Origin: an uncultured Devosia sp.
Lineage (GTDB): Bacteria > Pseudomonadota > Alphaproteobacteria > Rhizobiales > Devosiaceae
Assembly: GCA_934553185.1 (NCBI GenBank)
Contig: CAKTFF010000106.1
Location: 1-6,992 of the forward strand
Direction: 5' to 3'
Length of the DNA: 6,992 bases
Under the pieces are notes generated by a model. It saw only the letters and a list, made by a program, of their open reading frames with translations. It made no database searches and was not told the origin of the DNA. Every line of letters starts with the position of its first letter. Position 1 is the stretch's first letter. This document shows positions 1 through 5,100 of this stretch, piece after piece. Position numbers and translations under genes: made by a program.

Positions 1-54
1 GGCAAGCAGCGCCGCGGCCGGGGCATGGCGGCGCAAACGCGTGGTTAGCGGCAT
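1..54 (-). CDS. fliP: Probable FliP, flagellar export-gate protein (N-terminal 18 codons only)
   Basis: Reading the minus strand, an ATG at 54-52 opens a frame that continues to the window edge: MPLTTRLRRHAPAAALLA. It begins one base after the fliO stop codon (TAGGATG), so the two genes are almost certainly co-transcribed and probably translationally coupled. The short basic stretch (RLRRH) followed by an Ala/Leu-rich run looks like the start of a signal peptide, which FliP, unusually among export-gate proteins, carries. FliP forms the core of the flagellar type III export gate with FliQ and FliR. The identification rests on position after fliO and this N-terminus; no diagnostic FliP motif lies within the window. 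Confidence 0.6.
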   Translation of the reverse strand, partial: MPLTTRLRRHAPAAALLA

Positions 55-55
55 C

Positions 56-709
56 CTAGTTCCGGGTTGTCCCGCTGCCATCTTCCGCAAGATCGGCGCC
101 TTCCGCATCGCGTCGCAACATGCCCTGTCTAGCTGAGTCGCTGCCCGCCGCGATGCCGGCGGTGCCGTTTTCCGCCGCGAGCGGACCGGCCGCGCCGCCG
201 ATGGGGCGAAGTAGGCCGGTATGGCGCAGCGACAGATGGGCCTTCTTGTCCGTTGGTTGCCCCATCTCGCGCAAGCGCTCAATTGCCGTTTCTCCCGCAG
301 GGGCGACCGGCGAAGCAACAGGCGGCGCCACCGGCGGAGCAGCCTTGGCCGGAGCCGGCTTACGCGCCGCCACCATTGGGATGGGCCGGCGGGAAGGCTG
401 GGGCACCGTGGCCTGCTCCTCGACGGGGATGCCGGTTTCCACCACCACATCCTGCGGGCCGCCGGTCAGAATCAGGTGTTCGACATTGTCGCGGCGGATG
501 ATCAGCAATTGCCGCTTGGGGTCGAGCGCCAGCGAATCCACCACAGCCAGCCGCCGGTTGCGCCCTCGGGCAACATTGCCCGAAGCGCGCGACAGCGCCT
601 TGATCACCCAAAGGACCAGCACAATGGCCACAAGGACGGCGCCCAGGGCAAAGGCTGCCGTCAGCAGAGAATTGCCAGAGTCGCCAAATAGGCTGGTGAG
701 GAAGTTCAT
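56..709 (-). CDS. fliO: FliO, flagellar export-gate assembly protein
   Basis: The 217-residue product has a short N-terminus, one hydrophobic membrane segment at about residues 14-38, then a basic stretch (RASGNVARGRNRR) and the FliO-type cytoplasmic domain at about 53-95 (LAVVDSLALDPKRQLLIIRRDN is split across this region, followed by VEHLILTGGPQDVVVETGI). FliO helps FliP assemble into the export gate. From residue 100 onward the protein is rich in Pro and Ala and looks disordered, as is usual for the FliO tail. GGAG lies about 8 bases before the ATG. The gene is transcribed away from flgB and abuts the probable fliP. FliO sequences diverge strongly, so the call relies on the membrane segment, the SLALDPKR/LTGG pattern and context; I consider it secure. 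Confidence 0.88.
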   Translation of the reverse strand: MNFLTSLFGDSGNSLLTAAFALGAVLVAIVLVLWVIKALSRASGNVARGRNRRLAVVDSLALDPKRQLLIIRRDNVEHLILTGGPQDVVVETGIPVEEQATVPQPSRRPIPMVAARKPAPAKAAPPVAPPVASPVAPAGETAIERLREMGQPTDKKAHLSLRHTGLLRPIGGAAGPLAAENGTAGIAAGSDSARQGMLRRDAEGADLAEDGSGTTRN

Positions 710-878
710 TGTGGCTCCAAACGCTGCGTCGCAATGGTGACGGCATATATTGCCTATCCTCGAAGCGCAAATGTGCAGAATGCGAGGCGAAAGCAGCCCG
801 CGGAAGGGCGAATTAACGGTTGTTTAACCATAGACCGGCAAGATTTGCCCATCGCACAGCCATCAAGGATGCCGGCCG
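710..878. promoter_or_regulatory. Divergent fliO / flgB intergenic control region
   Basis: This 169-base gap separates two divergently transcribed flagellar units and must hold promoters for both. The clear element is the CtrA-type site at 813-831, listed separately. For flgB, AAGGA at 865-869 is a well-placed ribosome binding site. I see no convincing sigma-54 (GG-N10-GC) or strong housekeeping -35/-10 pair for either direction; the AT-rich AATATAT near 744-751 is the only weak candidate for fliO. Confidence 0.6.
813..831 (+). promoter_or_regulatory. CtrA-binding site (CtrA box)
   Basis: The sequence TTAACGGTTGTTTAACCAT contains two TTAA half-sites separated by exactly seven bases (813-816 and 824-827), matching the established alphaproteobacterial CtrA consensus TTAA-N7-TTAA(C). 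The second half reads TTAACCAT, the consensus half-site known from Caulobacter. By eye TTAA occurs only about four times in this GC-rich window, so a chance pair at this spacing is unlikely. It lies 47 bases before the flgB start and 103 bases before fliO, so it is best placed to drive flgB. Whether it also affects fliO is open. Confidence 0.8.
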
Positions 879-1286
879 ATGGGCCTGATGAACATGCCGG
901 TGTTTACCGCGCTTTCCGACAAGATGCGCTGGCACCAGAGCCGGCAGGGGCTGCTCGCCGAAAACGTCGCAAATGCCGAAACGCCCGGCTATCGCGGCCG
1001 CGACCTGGCGCAGTACGACTTCGCGCAACAGGCCGGCGCATTCTCGAGCGCCACGCTGACCACCTCGGCCACCCAGCCGCTCCACTTCGCCGTGTCGAGC
1101 AGCGAGGGCAGTGCCTTTGGCGCGCAGCGCATGGCCAATTTCGAGATCACGCCGGAAGGCAACGGCGTCACCCTCGAAGACGAGATGATGAAGGTGACCA
1201 CCAACATGATGGACTATCAGGCCGTCACCGGGCTCTACCAGAAATCGATCAAGATCCTGCGCACCGCCATGGGCAAGCAGGGTTAA
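879..1286 (+). CDS. flgB: FlgB, flagellar proximal rod protein
   Basis: The 135-residue product matches FlgB in length and pattern. Its N-terminal rod motif at residues 13-43 (SDKMRWHQSRQGLLAENVAN then AETPGYRGRDL) carries the ANxxTPGY signature shared by axial flagellar proteins. The middle (about 50-95) is Ser/Thr/Ala-rich and variable, and the C-terminal helix (VTTNMMDYQAVTGLYQKSIK then ILRTAMGKQG) is the coiled segment that packs in the rod. FlgB is exported without a cleaved signal and joins the MS ring to the rod. The ATG at 879 is chosen because AAGGA lies 9 bases upstream; in-frame ATGs at 888 and 894 are possible but worse spaced. It is the first gene of the operon downstream of the CtrA box. 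Confidence 0.95.
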   Translation: MGLMNMPVFTALSDKMRWHQSRQGLLAENVANAETPGYRGRDLAQYDFAQQAGAFSSATLTTSATQPLHFAVSSSEGSAFGAQRMANFEITPEGNGVTLEDEMMKVTTNMMDYQAVTGLYQKSIKILRTAMGKQG

Positions 1287-1298
1287 GGAGGAAGCGCG

Positions 1299-1709
1299 AT
1301 GGACTTCAATGCTTCGCTCCGCATCGCCGCCACTGGCATGCATGCTCAGACCGCGCGCATGCGCGTCATCGCCGAAAACCTGGCCAACACCGATTCGGCC
1401 GGCAAGGCACCCGGCGAAGAGCCGTACCGCCGCCGTATTCCCACCTTCGAGGCGGCCTTCGACCGCGAGATCGGCGGCAAAGTCGTGGAAGTGGGCAAGC
1501 TCGCCTATGACATGAGCGACTTTTCTTCCCGCTTCGAGCCCGGCCATCCGGCTGCCGATGCCAATGGCTATGTCCAATATCCGAACGTCAATCCGCTGAT
1601 CGAGTCGATGGATATGCGCGAAGCCCAGCGCACTTACGAAGCCAATCTCAACGTCGTTTCCGTCACGCGGCAGATGCTCGGGCGCACGCTCGACATCCTG
1701 CGCGGCTGA
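1299..1709 (+). CDS. flgC: FlgC, flagellar proximal rod protein
   Basis: The 136-residue product has the N-terminal rod helix (ASLRIAATGMHAQTARMRVI followed by AENLANTDS, residues 5-33), a variable middle, and the conserved FlgC end with VQYPNVNPLIESMDM (92-106), then REAQRTYEANLNVVSVTR and QMLGRTLDILRG. FlgC assembles next to FlgB in the proximal rod. The ribosome binding site is excellent: AAGGAGG at 1285-1291 overlaps the flgB stop codon and sits 7 bases before the ATG, so translation is likely coupled to flgB. The 12-base gap fits a single operon. Nothing looks truncated or unusual. Confidence 0.96.
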   Translation: MDFNASLRIAATGMHAQTARMRVIAENLANTDSAGKAPGEEPYRRRIPTFEAAFDREIGGKVVEVGKLAYDMSDFSSRFEPGHPAADANGYVQYPNVNPLIESMDMREAQRTYEANLNVVSVTRQMLGRTLDILRG

Positions 1710-1728
1710 AAACATCTAGGATCACGTC

Positions 1729-2064
1729 ATGGCCATCAGCATGCCCTTCAACGCCGCAGCCGCCGCCTATGGCAATGCCAGCCGCCTGATCAACCAGGCC
1801 GCCAAGCCCAGCACGGACCTGACCGCGCTTGCCGGTGGCGGGCAGGGGGGCAACTTCGCCGATCTCCTGGCCCAGCAGGTGCAGGGCGTCGTTGATGCCG
1901 GTCGCACCAGCGACGCCATGGCCATCGACATGGTCAACGGCAAGGCCAACGTCGTGGACATGGTGACCGCTCTCAGCGAAACCGAAATGGCCATCGAATC
2001 CATGGTCACCGTGCGCGACCGGGTGATCTCGGCCTACGAAGAAATCATGCGCATGCCGATCTAG
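1729..2064 (+). CDS. fliE: FliE, MS ring-rod junction protein
   Basis: The 111-residue product is typical in size. Its first half is low in conservation and rich in Ala and Gly (a GGGQGG run at about 37-42). The second half carries the FliE core: FADLLAQQVQGVVDAGR, then MVNGKANVVDMVTALSETEM and AIESMVTVRDRVISAYEEIM. FliE bridges the FliF ring and the rod and is needed for export of other rod proteins. TAGGA lies 7 bases before the start codon, 19 bases after flgC. The flgB-flgC-fliE order is the common arrangement. The TAG stop falls on the left edge of a palindromic repeat, which therefore follows the gene directly. Confidence 0.95.
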   Translation: MAISMPFNAAAAAYGNASRLINQAAKPSTDLTALAGGGQGGNFADLLAQQVQGVVDAGRTSDAMAIDMVNGKANVVDMVTALSETEMAIESMVTVRDRVISAYEEIMRMPI

Positions 2065-2182
2065 TGGCACGACCTCGTGGTTCGAGGCTCGCTTCGCTCG
2101 CACCTCACCATGAGGACTGCTGAAAGCTCGATCTCTAAACAGCCCTCATGGTGAGCCTGTCGAACCACGAGGGCGTGGCACT
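2063..2182. repeat. Paired palindromic repeat, copy 1 (fliE-fliQ gap)
   Basis: An imperfect inverted repeat fills this gap. The right arm (2144-2180) reads in blocks CCTCATGG, TGAGCCTGTCGAA, CCACGAGG, then CGTGGCAC; the first and third blocks pair to form a hairpin. The left arm (2073-2114) is its inverse complement but with an enlarged loop holding the tandem GCTCGC-TTC-GCTCGC (2087-2101). The outermost GTGGCAC occurs at both ends. The same unit recurs at 3293-3381. It resembles REP-like intergenic palindromes that I recall as widespread in alphaproteobacteria; no transposase lies in the window. It could affect mRNA stability or expression between fliE and fliQ, but that is inference. Confidence 0.85.
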
Positions 2183-2194
2183 ATGTTAAACATA
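2182..2194. promoter_or_regulatory. AT-rich palindrome with CtrA-like half-site before fliQ
   Basis: TATGTTAAACATA is a perfect 6+1+6 palindrome located 29 bases before the fliQ start, just outside the repeat. It contains TTAAACAT (2186-2193), one base different from the CtrA half-site TTAACCAT, but no second TTAA at the seven-base spacing. Caulobacter fliQ is a known direct CtrA target, which makes a secondary promoter here imaginable. The evidence is weak and the site could bind something else or nothing. Confidence 0.2.
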
Positions 2195-2223
2195 AGCAAC
2201 CACACCATGATTCGAAGTAACCC

Positions 2224-2490
2224 ATGACCGGCGCAGAAGTGCTCGACATTGCCAGTGACGGCATCTGGACGCTGATCATCGTATCGGCGCCCATGATGAT
2301 CGTCGGCCTCGTGATCGGCGTGGTGATCGCCCTGTTCCAGGCGCTGACGCAGATCCAGGAACAAACGCTGGTGTTTGTGCCAAAGATCATCGCCATCTTT
2401 GTTACCATGCTGCTGACCCTGCCGTTTATCGGCGCCACAATGGGCGGCTACATGAACCGCGTGGTCGACATGATCATCGTTGGCGGCTGA
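2224..2490 (+). CDS. fliQ: FliQ, flagellar type III export-gate protein
   Basis: The 88-residue product is nearly all membrane: helices at about residues 15-40 and 50-75, separated by the conserved loop QALTQIQEQTLVFVPK. This is the FliQ signature. Several FliQ copies join FliP and FliR in the helical export-gate complex of the inner membrane. The ATG at 2224 gives the normal FliQ start (MTGAEVLDIASDGIW). There is no clear Shine-Dalgarno sequence. A seven-triplet frame from ATG 2207 ends in a TGA that overlaps this ATG, so coupling is possible. The gap after fliE is 159 bases, mostly occupied by the repeat, while fliR follows after 3 bases. Confidence 0.95.
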   Translation: MTGAEVLDIASDGIWTLIIVSAPMMIVGLVIGVVIALFQALTQIQEQTLVFVPKIIAIFVTMLLTLPFIGATMGGYMNRVVDMIIVGG

Positions 2491-2493
2491 TCG

Positions 2494-3261
2494 ATGACGA
2501 TCGGGCTCGACTGGCTGCCCAACACCGCCTTTCTCTTTATCCTGCTGTTCACGCGCATCGGCGCCATCCTCATGCTGATGCCCGCCTTGGGCGAGGACAT
2601 GATCCCGGCCCGCATGCGGCTGAGTTTTGCTCTGGCCTTTACGCTGGTGGTTTATCCGCTGCTTTCAGCGCAACTGCCCGCCATGCCCGCCGACATCATC
2701 GCCATTGTGGGGCTGATCTTCCATGAACTGGCGATCGGCTTGATGCTGGGGGCCATCGCGCGCATCACGGTGATGGCAACGCAGGTCGCCGGCGCCGTCA
2801 TCGCCTTTCAGACAGGCCTTTCCAGCGCCATGGCTGCCGACCCGACCCAGACGGGTGTTCAGGGCGCCGTGTTCGGCAGCTTCCTCAGCTTCTTGGGCAT
2901 TGTGCTGATCTTTGCCACCGACCTGCATCACATGGCGCTTGCTGCCACCTATGACAGCTACATGGTGTTTCCCCTTGATGCGCCGCTGATGTTCGATGAC
3001 GCGGCGCAACTCGCCATCCGCACCGTTGCCGGCGCCTTCAGTGTCGGCGTGCAGATGTCGGCGCCCTTTATCGTCTTCGGCTTGGTGTTCAATTTAGGCG
3101 CCGGCATCCTGGCGAAGCTGATGCCTGCCATGCAGGTGTTCTTTGTTCTCATGCCGGCCAACATCATCCTGGGCCTGGTGCTGTTTGCCCTGCTGCTGAC
3201 CATGATGATGGGCTGGTATCTCAGCCACTTCGAAGCGCACCTGGCGATGTGGAGGGGTTGA
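2494..3261 (+). CDS. fliR: FliR, flagellar type III export-gate protein
   Basis: The 255-residue product is a polytopic membrane protein with about six hydrophobic segments and the FliR pattern: N-terminal FLFILLFTRIGAILMLMPAL, a central ITVMATQVAGAVIAFQTGLS (about 90-109), ADPTQTGVQGAVFGSFLSF, and the well-conserved LVFNLGAGILAKLMPAMQVF followed by FVLMPANIILGL. FliR caps the FliP-FliQ gate, and its C-terminal half also works with FlhB. The start is 3 bases after the fliQ stop, with only a weak GGCGG upstream, so translation is probably coupled to fliQ. Length is normal. Confidence 0.95.
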   Translation: MTIGLDWLPNTAFLFILLFTRIGAILMLMPALGEDMIPARMRLSFALAFTLVVYPLLSAQLPAMPADIIAIVGLIFHELAIGLMLGAIARITVMATQVAGAVIAFQTGLSSAMAADPTQTGVQGAVFGSFLSFLGIVLIFATDLHHMALAATYDSYMVFPLDAPLMFDDAAQLAIRTVAGAFSVGVQMSAPFIVFGLVFNLGAGILAKLMPAMQVFFVLMPANIILGLVLFALLLTMMMGWYLSHFEAHLAMWRG

Positions 3262-3263
3262 GG

Positions 3264-3419
3264 ATGGACGATTATTCGCGCCCCCTCAGTAGACCTCATC
3301 CTGAGCCCGTCGAAGGACGAGGTCGTGGCACCCAAGTCTCCACTCGCTCGACCTCGTGGTTCGACAGGCTCACCATGAGGTCTCCGGGGATCTTTGCTAT
3401 AGGCTCGGTGCCCAGATGA
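3264..3419 (+). CDS. Possible small leader ORF, 51 aa, built largely from repeat DNA
   Basis: An ATG at 3264 lies 3 bases after the fliR stop, with a strong GGAGGGG at 3251-3257 six bases upstream. The frame begins MDDYSRPLSR, runs through the whole palindromic repeat without a stop, and ends in a TGA at 3417-3419 that overlaps the flhB start codon (ATGA). The product is Arg/Ser/Pro-rich, has no recognisable domain, and most of it is encoded by the repeat, so a functional peptide is doubtful. Its translation could nevertheless deliver ribosomes to flhB, which lacks a good ribosome binding site of its own. Confidence 0.25.
   Translation: MDDYSRPLSRPHPEPVEGRGRGTQVSTRSTSWFDRLTMRSPGIFAIGSVPR
3293..3381. 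repeat. Paired palindromic repeat, copy 2 (fliR-flhB gap)
   Basis: Left arm 3293-3323 and right arm 3351-3381 are 31-base inverse complements differing at 5 positions. Each arm is itself a hairpin. In the left arm CCTCATCC pairs with GGACGAGG; in the right arm, read on the minus strand, CCTCATGG pairs with CCACGAGG. The two arms thus differ by paired changes that keep the stem. The left arm also shares the trailing CGTGGCAC (3323-3330) with copy 1, so the full unit is about 38 bases. The element sits between fliR and flhB and is read through by the small frame at 3264-3419. Confidence 0.87.
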
Positions 3420-4504
3420 GCGACGAGGCCCCCGAGAACGACGCCAAAACAGAAGACCCTTCGCAAAAAAAGCTCGATGACGCGCACCAGAAGGGCGATG
3501 TCGCCAAGAGCCAGGAAGTGGTCACCTGGTTCATGCTGCTCGGATCGACTGCCGTTTTCGCCATGATGGCGCCGGGCATTGCCGCGAACCTGTCGACCTC
3601 GCTCAAGGTCCTGCTGATGAACGCCGACCAGTTCGAGCTGGGGGGGCCGGGCTTTGGTGCCTTCTTCAACAATCTGGCGCTGACGATCGTGGGTACCGTG
3701 CTGGTGCCACTGGTTGTGCTGTCGACCTGCGCAATCCTCGCAAACCTGATCCAGCATCGCCCGCTGATGTCGTTTGATCCGGTGACGCCACGCTTTTCCA
3801 AGGTCTCGCCCTTGGCCGGAGCGAAGCGTCTCTTCTCGAGCGAATCGCTGATCAACTTCGGCAAGGGCCTCCTCAAGATCGGTATTGTCGGCACTGTCGT
3901 CGTCATGGTCGTCTGGCCCGAGCGCGACCGGCTCGACACCATGATGACGGCTGACCCGCTGATTATCCTGGCCGATTTCCAGGAGATCGGGATCAAGATC
4001 TTCATGTCCGTGCTGGCCGTGGTGACGATTATCGCCGCCGCCGACTACTTCTATGTCCGCCAGAAGTGGTGGAAGAAGCTGATGATGACGGTTCAGGAAA
4101 CGCGCGACGAATACAAGCAGATGGAGGGCGACCCTCACATCAAGGGCAAGCTGCGCCAGCTGCGGCAGGAACGCTCCCGTCAGCGCATGATGGCGGCAGT
4201 GCCCGATGCCACGGTCGTCATCACCAACCCGACCCACTTTGCCGTGGCACTCAAATACGAAAAGGGCATGAAAGCCCCTCTTTGTGTCGCCAAGGGCGCC
4301 GACGCCGTCGCCTTCCGCATCCGCGAATTGGCCAAGGAGCACGACGTGTCCATTGTCGAAAACCCGCCTCTGGCTCGAGCGCTCTTTGCCAGCGTCGATA
4401 TCGGCGAAGCCATTCCGGGCGAACACTTCCAGGCCGTTGCCGAAGTGATCGGCTTCGTCATGCGCCTCAAACGCGGCGCCGGCTGGAAGTCGAGCGGCGC
4501 GTAG
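3416..4504 (+). CDS. flhB: FlhB, export-gate substrate-specificity switch protein
   Basis: From ATG 3416 the product has 362 residues, normal for FlhB. It opens with MSDEAPENDAKTEDPSQKKL and GDVAKSQEV (the usual K-K-x-DA-x-x-KG-x-VAKS type start), has four membrane segments at about 36-56, 86-110, 150-167 and 190-212, and then a soluble domain. The autocleavage motif NPTH is at residues 271-274 (ITNPTHFAVALKY); FlhB cuts itself after this Asn to switch export from hook to filament proteins. The frame is open upstream to a GTG at 3356 inside the repeat, but that extension is repeat sequence and not FlhB-like, so I reject it. No good Shine-Dalgarno precedes 3416; an upstream small frame ends on this ATG. 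Confidence 0.96.
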   Translation: MSDEAPENDAKTEDPSQKKLDDAHQKGDVAKSQEVVTWFMLLGSTAVFAMMAPGIAANLSTSLKVLLMNADQFELGGPGFGAFFNNLALTIVGTVLVPLVVLSTCAILANLIQHRPLMSFDPVTPRFSKVSPLAGAKRLFSSESLINFGKGLLKIGIVGTVVVMVVWPERDRLDTMMTADPLIILADFQEIGIKIFMSVLAVVTIIAAADYFYVRQKWWKKLMMTVQETRDEYKQMEGDPHIKGKLRQLRQERSRQRMMAAVPDATVVITNPTHFAVALKYEKGMKAPLCVAKGADAVAFRIRELAKEHDVSIVENPPLARALFASVDIGEAIPGEHFQAVAEVIGFVMRLKRGAGWKSSGA

Positions 4505-4539
4505 GGCAGGATTGGTGGCCGGGGCGAGACGCCAAGAGT

Positions 4540-4781
4540 CTCCTCAATAGGCTTCTTTGCCCCCAGGCACGCCTCTCCATTCCGCCCTTTGCTGATCCCC
4601 CAATCTCTCCCACCCACAGCCGCTTCCCTCGGGCTCGACCCGAGGGCCACTCTCCCTCGGCACACGTGACGAAAGACCCTCGGGTCAGGCCGGGTGGCAT
4701 CCACCGTGAGCCTTGCATTCGGGAAACGTCTCCAAACTTATCCCCACCCACCAAACCACCCCCATAATCACCTCACCTTCC
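4540..4781 (+). terminator. Possible Rho-dependent termination region after flhB
   Basis: No hairpin followed by a T-run is found after flhB. Instead the plus strand is C-rich and G-poor over about 4555-4630 and contains no G at all from 4729 to 4781 (53 bases), with many TC and CC steps. Such unstructured C>G transcript is the known loading substrate of Rho. It begins shortly after the last flagellar gene and ends before the structured region ahead of cckA, so it is well placed to separate the two. This is inference from composition only. Confidence 0.35.
4626..4700. repeat. CCCTCGGG palindromes (second repeat family)
   Basis: CCCTCGGG (4626-4633), a five-base loop CTCGA, and CCCGAGGG (4639-4646) form a perfect 8-bp hairpin. 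A second partial unit follows: CCCTCGGGTCAGGCCGGG at 4678-4695, whose right side has lost part of the palindrome, and a short CCCTCGG at 4654-4660 lies between. The core differs from the repeats in the fliE-fliQ and fliR-flhB gaps. I recall similar CTCGGG...CCCGAG elements between genes of alphaproteobacteria. No T-run follows on either strand, so it is not an intrinsic terminator, though it could protect the 3' end of the flagellar mRNA. Confidence 0.6.
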
Positions 4782-4814
4782 GGGATACGGCGGCGCTGCA
4801 GCGACCAGTGGCCG

Positions 4815-5100
4815 GAGGGTGTCGGGAGGGGACGTCGCTGTCTCCCTCAGGTTCGAGACTGGCCGCCTAGGACGAGCGATCCGAAAGCGCGATTCCAGTC
4901 TGTTCCAAAAACCGGCAGCCCCGGGACAGTGCTTGTCTCACCAAAAACTATTTCAACGAGGCATTCGCCGTCTCGGGGTCCGTCCGTCCACGCAACCGCC
5001 CCCGAGGCGGCGCTTGTGCACGTCCCGGTAAACGCGCCACAGGGGCCAAGGAAAACGCCGACCACCCTCCCGCAGCCTAGGGTCATTTGCTAGACCATAG
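4815..5100 (+). ncRNA. Candidate structured RNA or leader upstream of cckA (family unknown)
   Basis: Several long helices nest here. A closing helix pairs 4823-4830 (CGGGAGGG) with 5065-5072 (CCCTCCCG). Inside, 4856-4862 pairs with 4895-4901 (AGACTGG/CCAGTCT). Then 4921-4932 pairs with 5018-5028 (11 bp, one bulged A), closing a three-way junction of two hairpins: 4935-4939/4958-4962, with an A/U-rich 18-base loop, and 4966-4978/5000-5012 (13 bp, one G.U). A weaker hairpin 5077-5084/5093-5100 follows. The wobble pairs are allowed only in the plus-strand transcript. There is no T-run after it, and cckA starts 49 bases downstream, so a cckA mRNA leader seems likelier than a free RNA. No tmRNA, RNase P, SRP or 6S hallmark was found. 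The pairing was done by hand. Confidence 0.4.

Noticed and set aside
734..1510. A 258-codon plus-strand frame overlapping flgB and the start of flgC
   Set aside because: It is an out-of-frame shadow of flgB and flgC, Arg/His-rich as expected for GC-rich antiframes, with no family resemblance.
3356..3415. N-terminal extension of FlhB from GTG 3356
   Set aside because: The added 20 residues are encoded by the palindromic repeat and do not resemble FlhB; ATG 3416 gives the family-typical start.
3296..4426. A 376-codon minus-strand frame opposite flhB
   Set aside because: It is antisense to the well-supported flhB, His/Asp/Arg-rich and low in complexity; typical opposite-strand shadow in GC-rich DNA.
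4504..4650. Intrinsic terminator at the CCCTCGGG hairpin
   Set aside because: The hairpin is strong but no T-run follows on either strand, so it does not meet the pattern.
4770..4815. Cobalamin riboswitch on the minus strand
   Set aside because: GCCACTGG and GGAAGGTG occur on the minus strand, but the conserved GCCAGGAGACC segment is absent and the only gene downstream on that strand would be antisense to flhB.
4830..5080. Two-piece (permuted) tmRNA
   Set aside because: GGTTCGAGA at 4850 resembles a T-loop and the frame at 4942 gives KNYFNEAFAV, loosely like an SsrA tag, but the T-stem does not pair properly, the tag has no stop or terminal Ala-Ala, and no matching acceptor stem is found.
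4713..5093. A 126-codon plus-strand frame in the flhB-cckA gap
   Set aside because: Pro/Ser/Thr-rich product with no domain, no ribosome binding site near its ATG, and the DNA is better explained by a G-free tract plus a folded RNA region.
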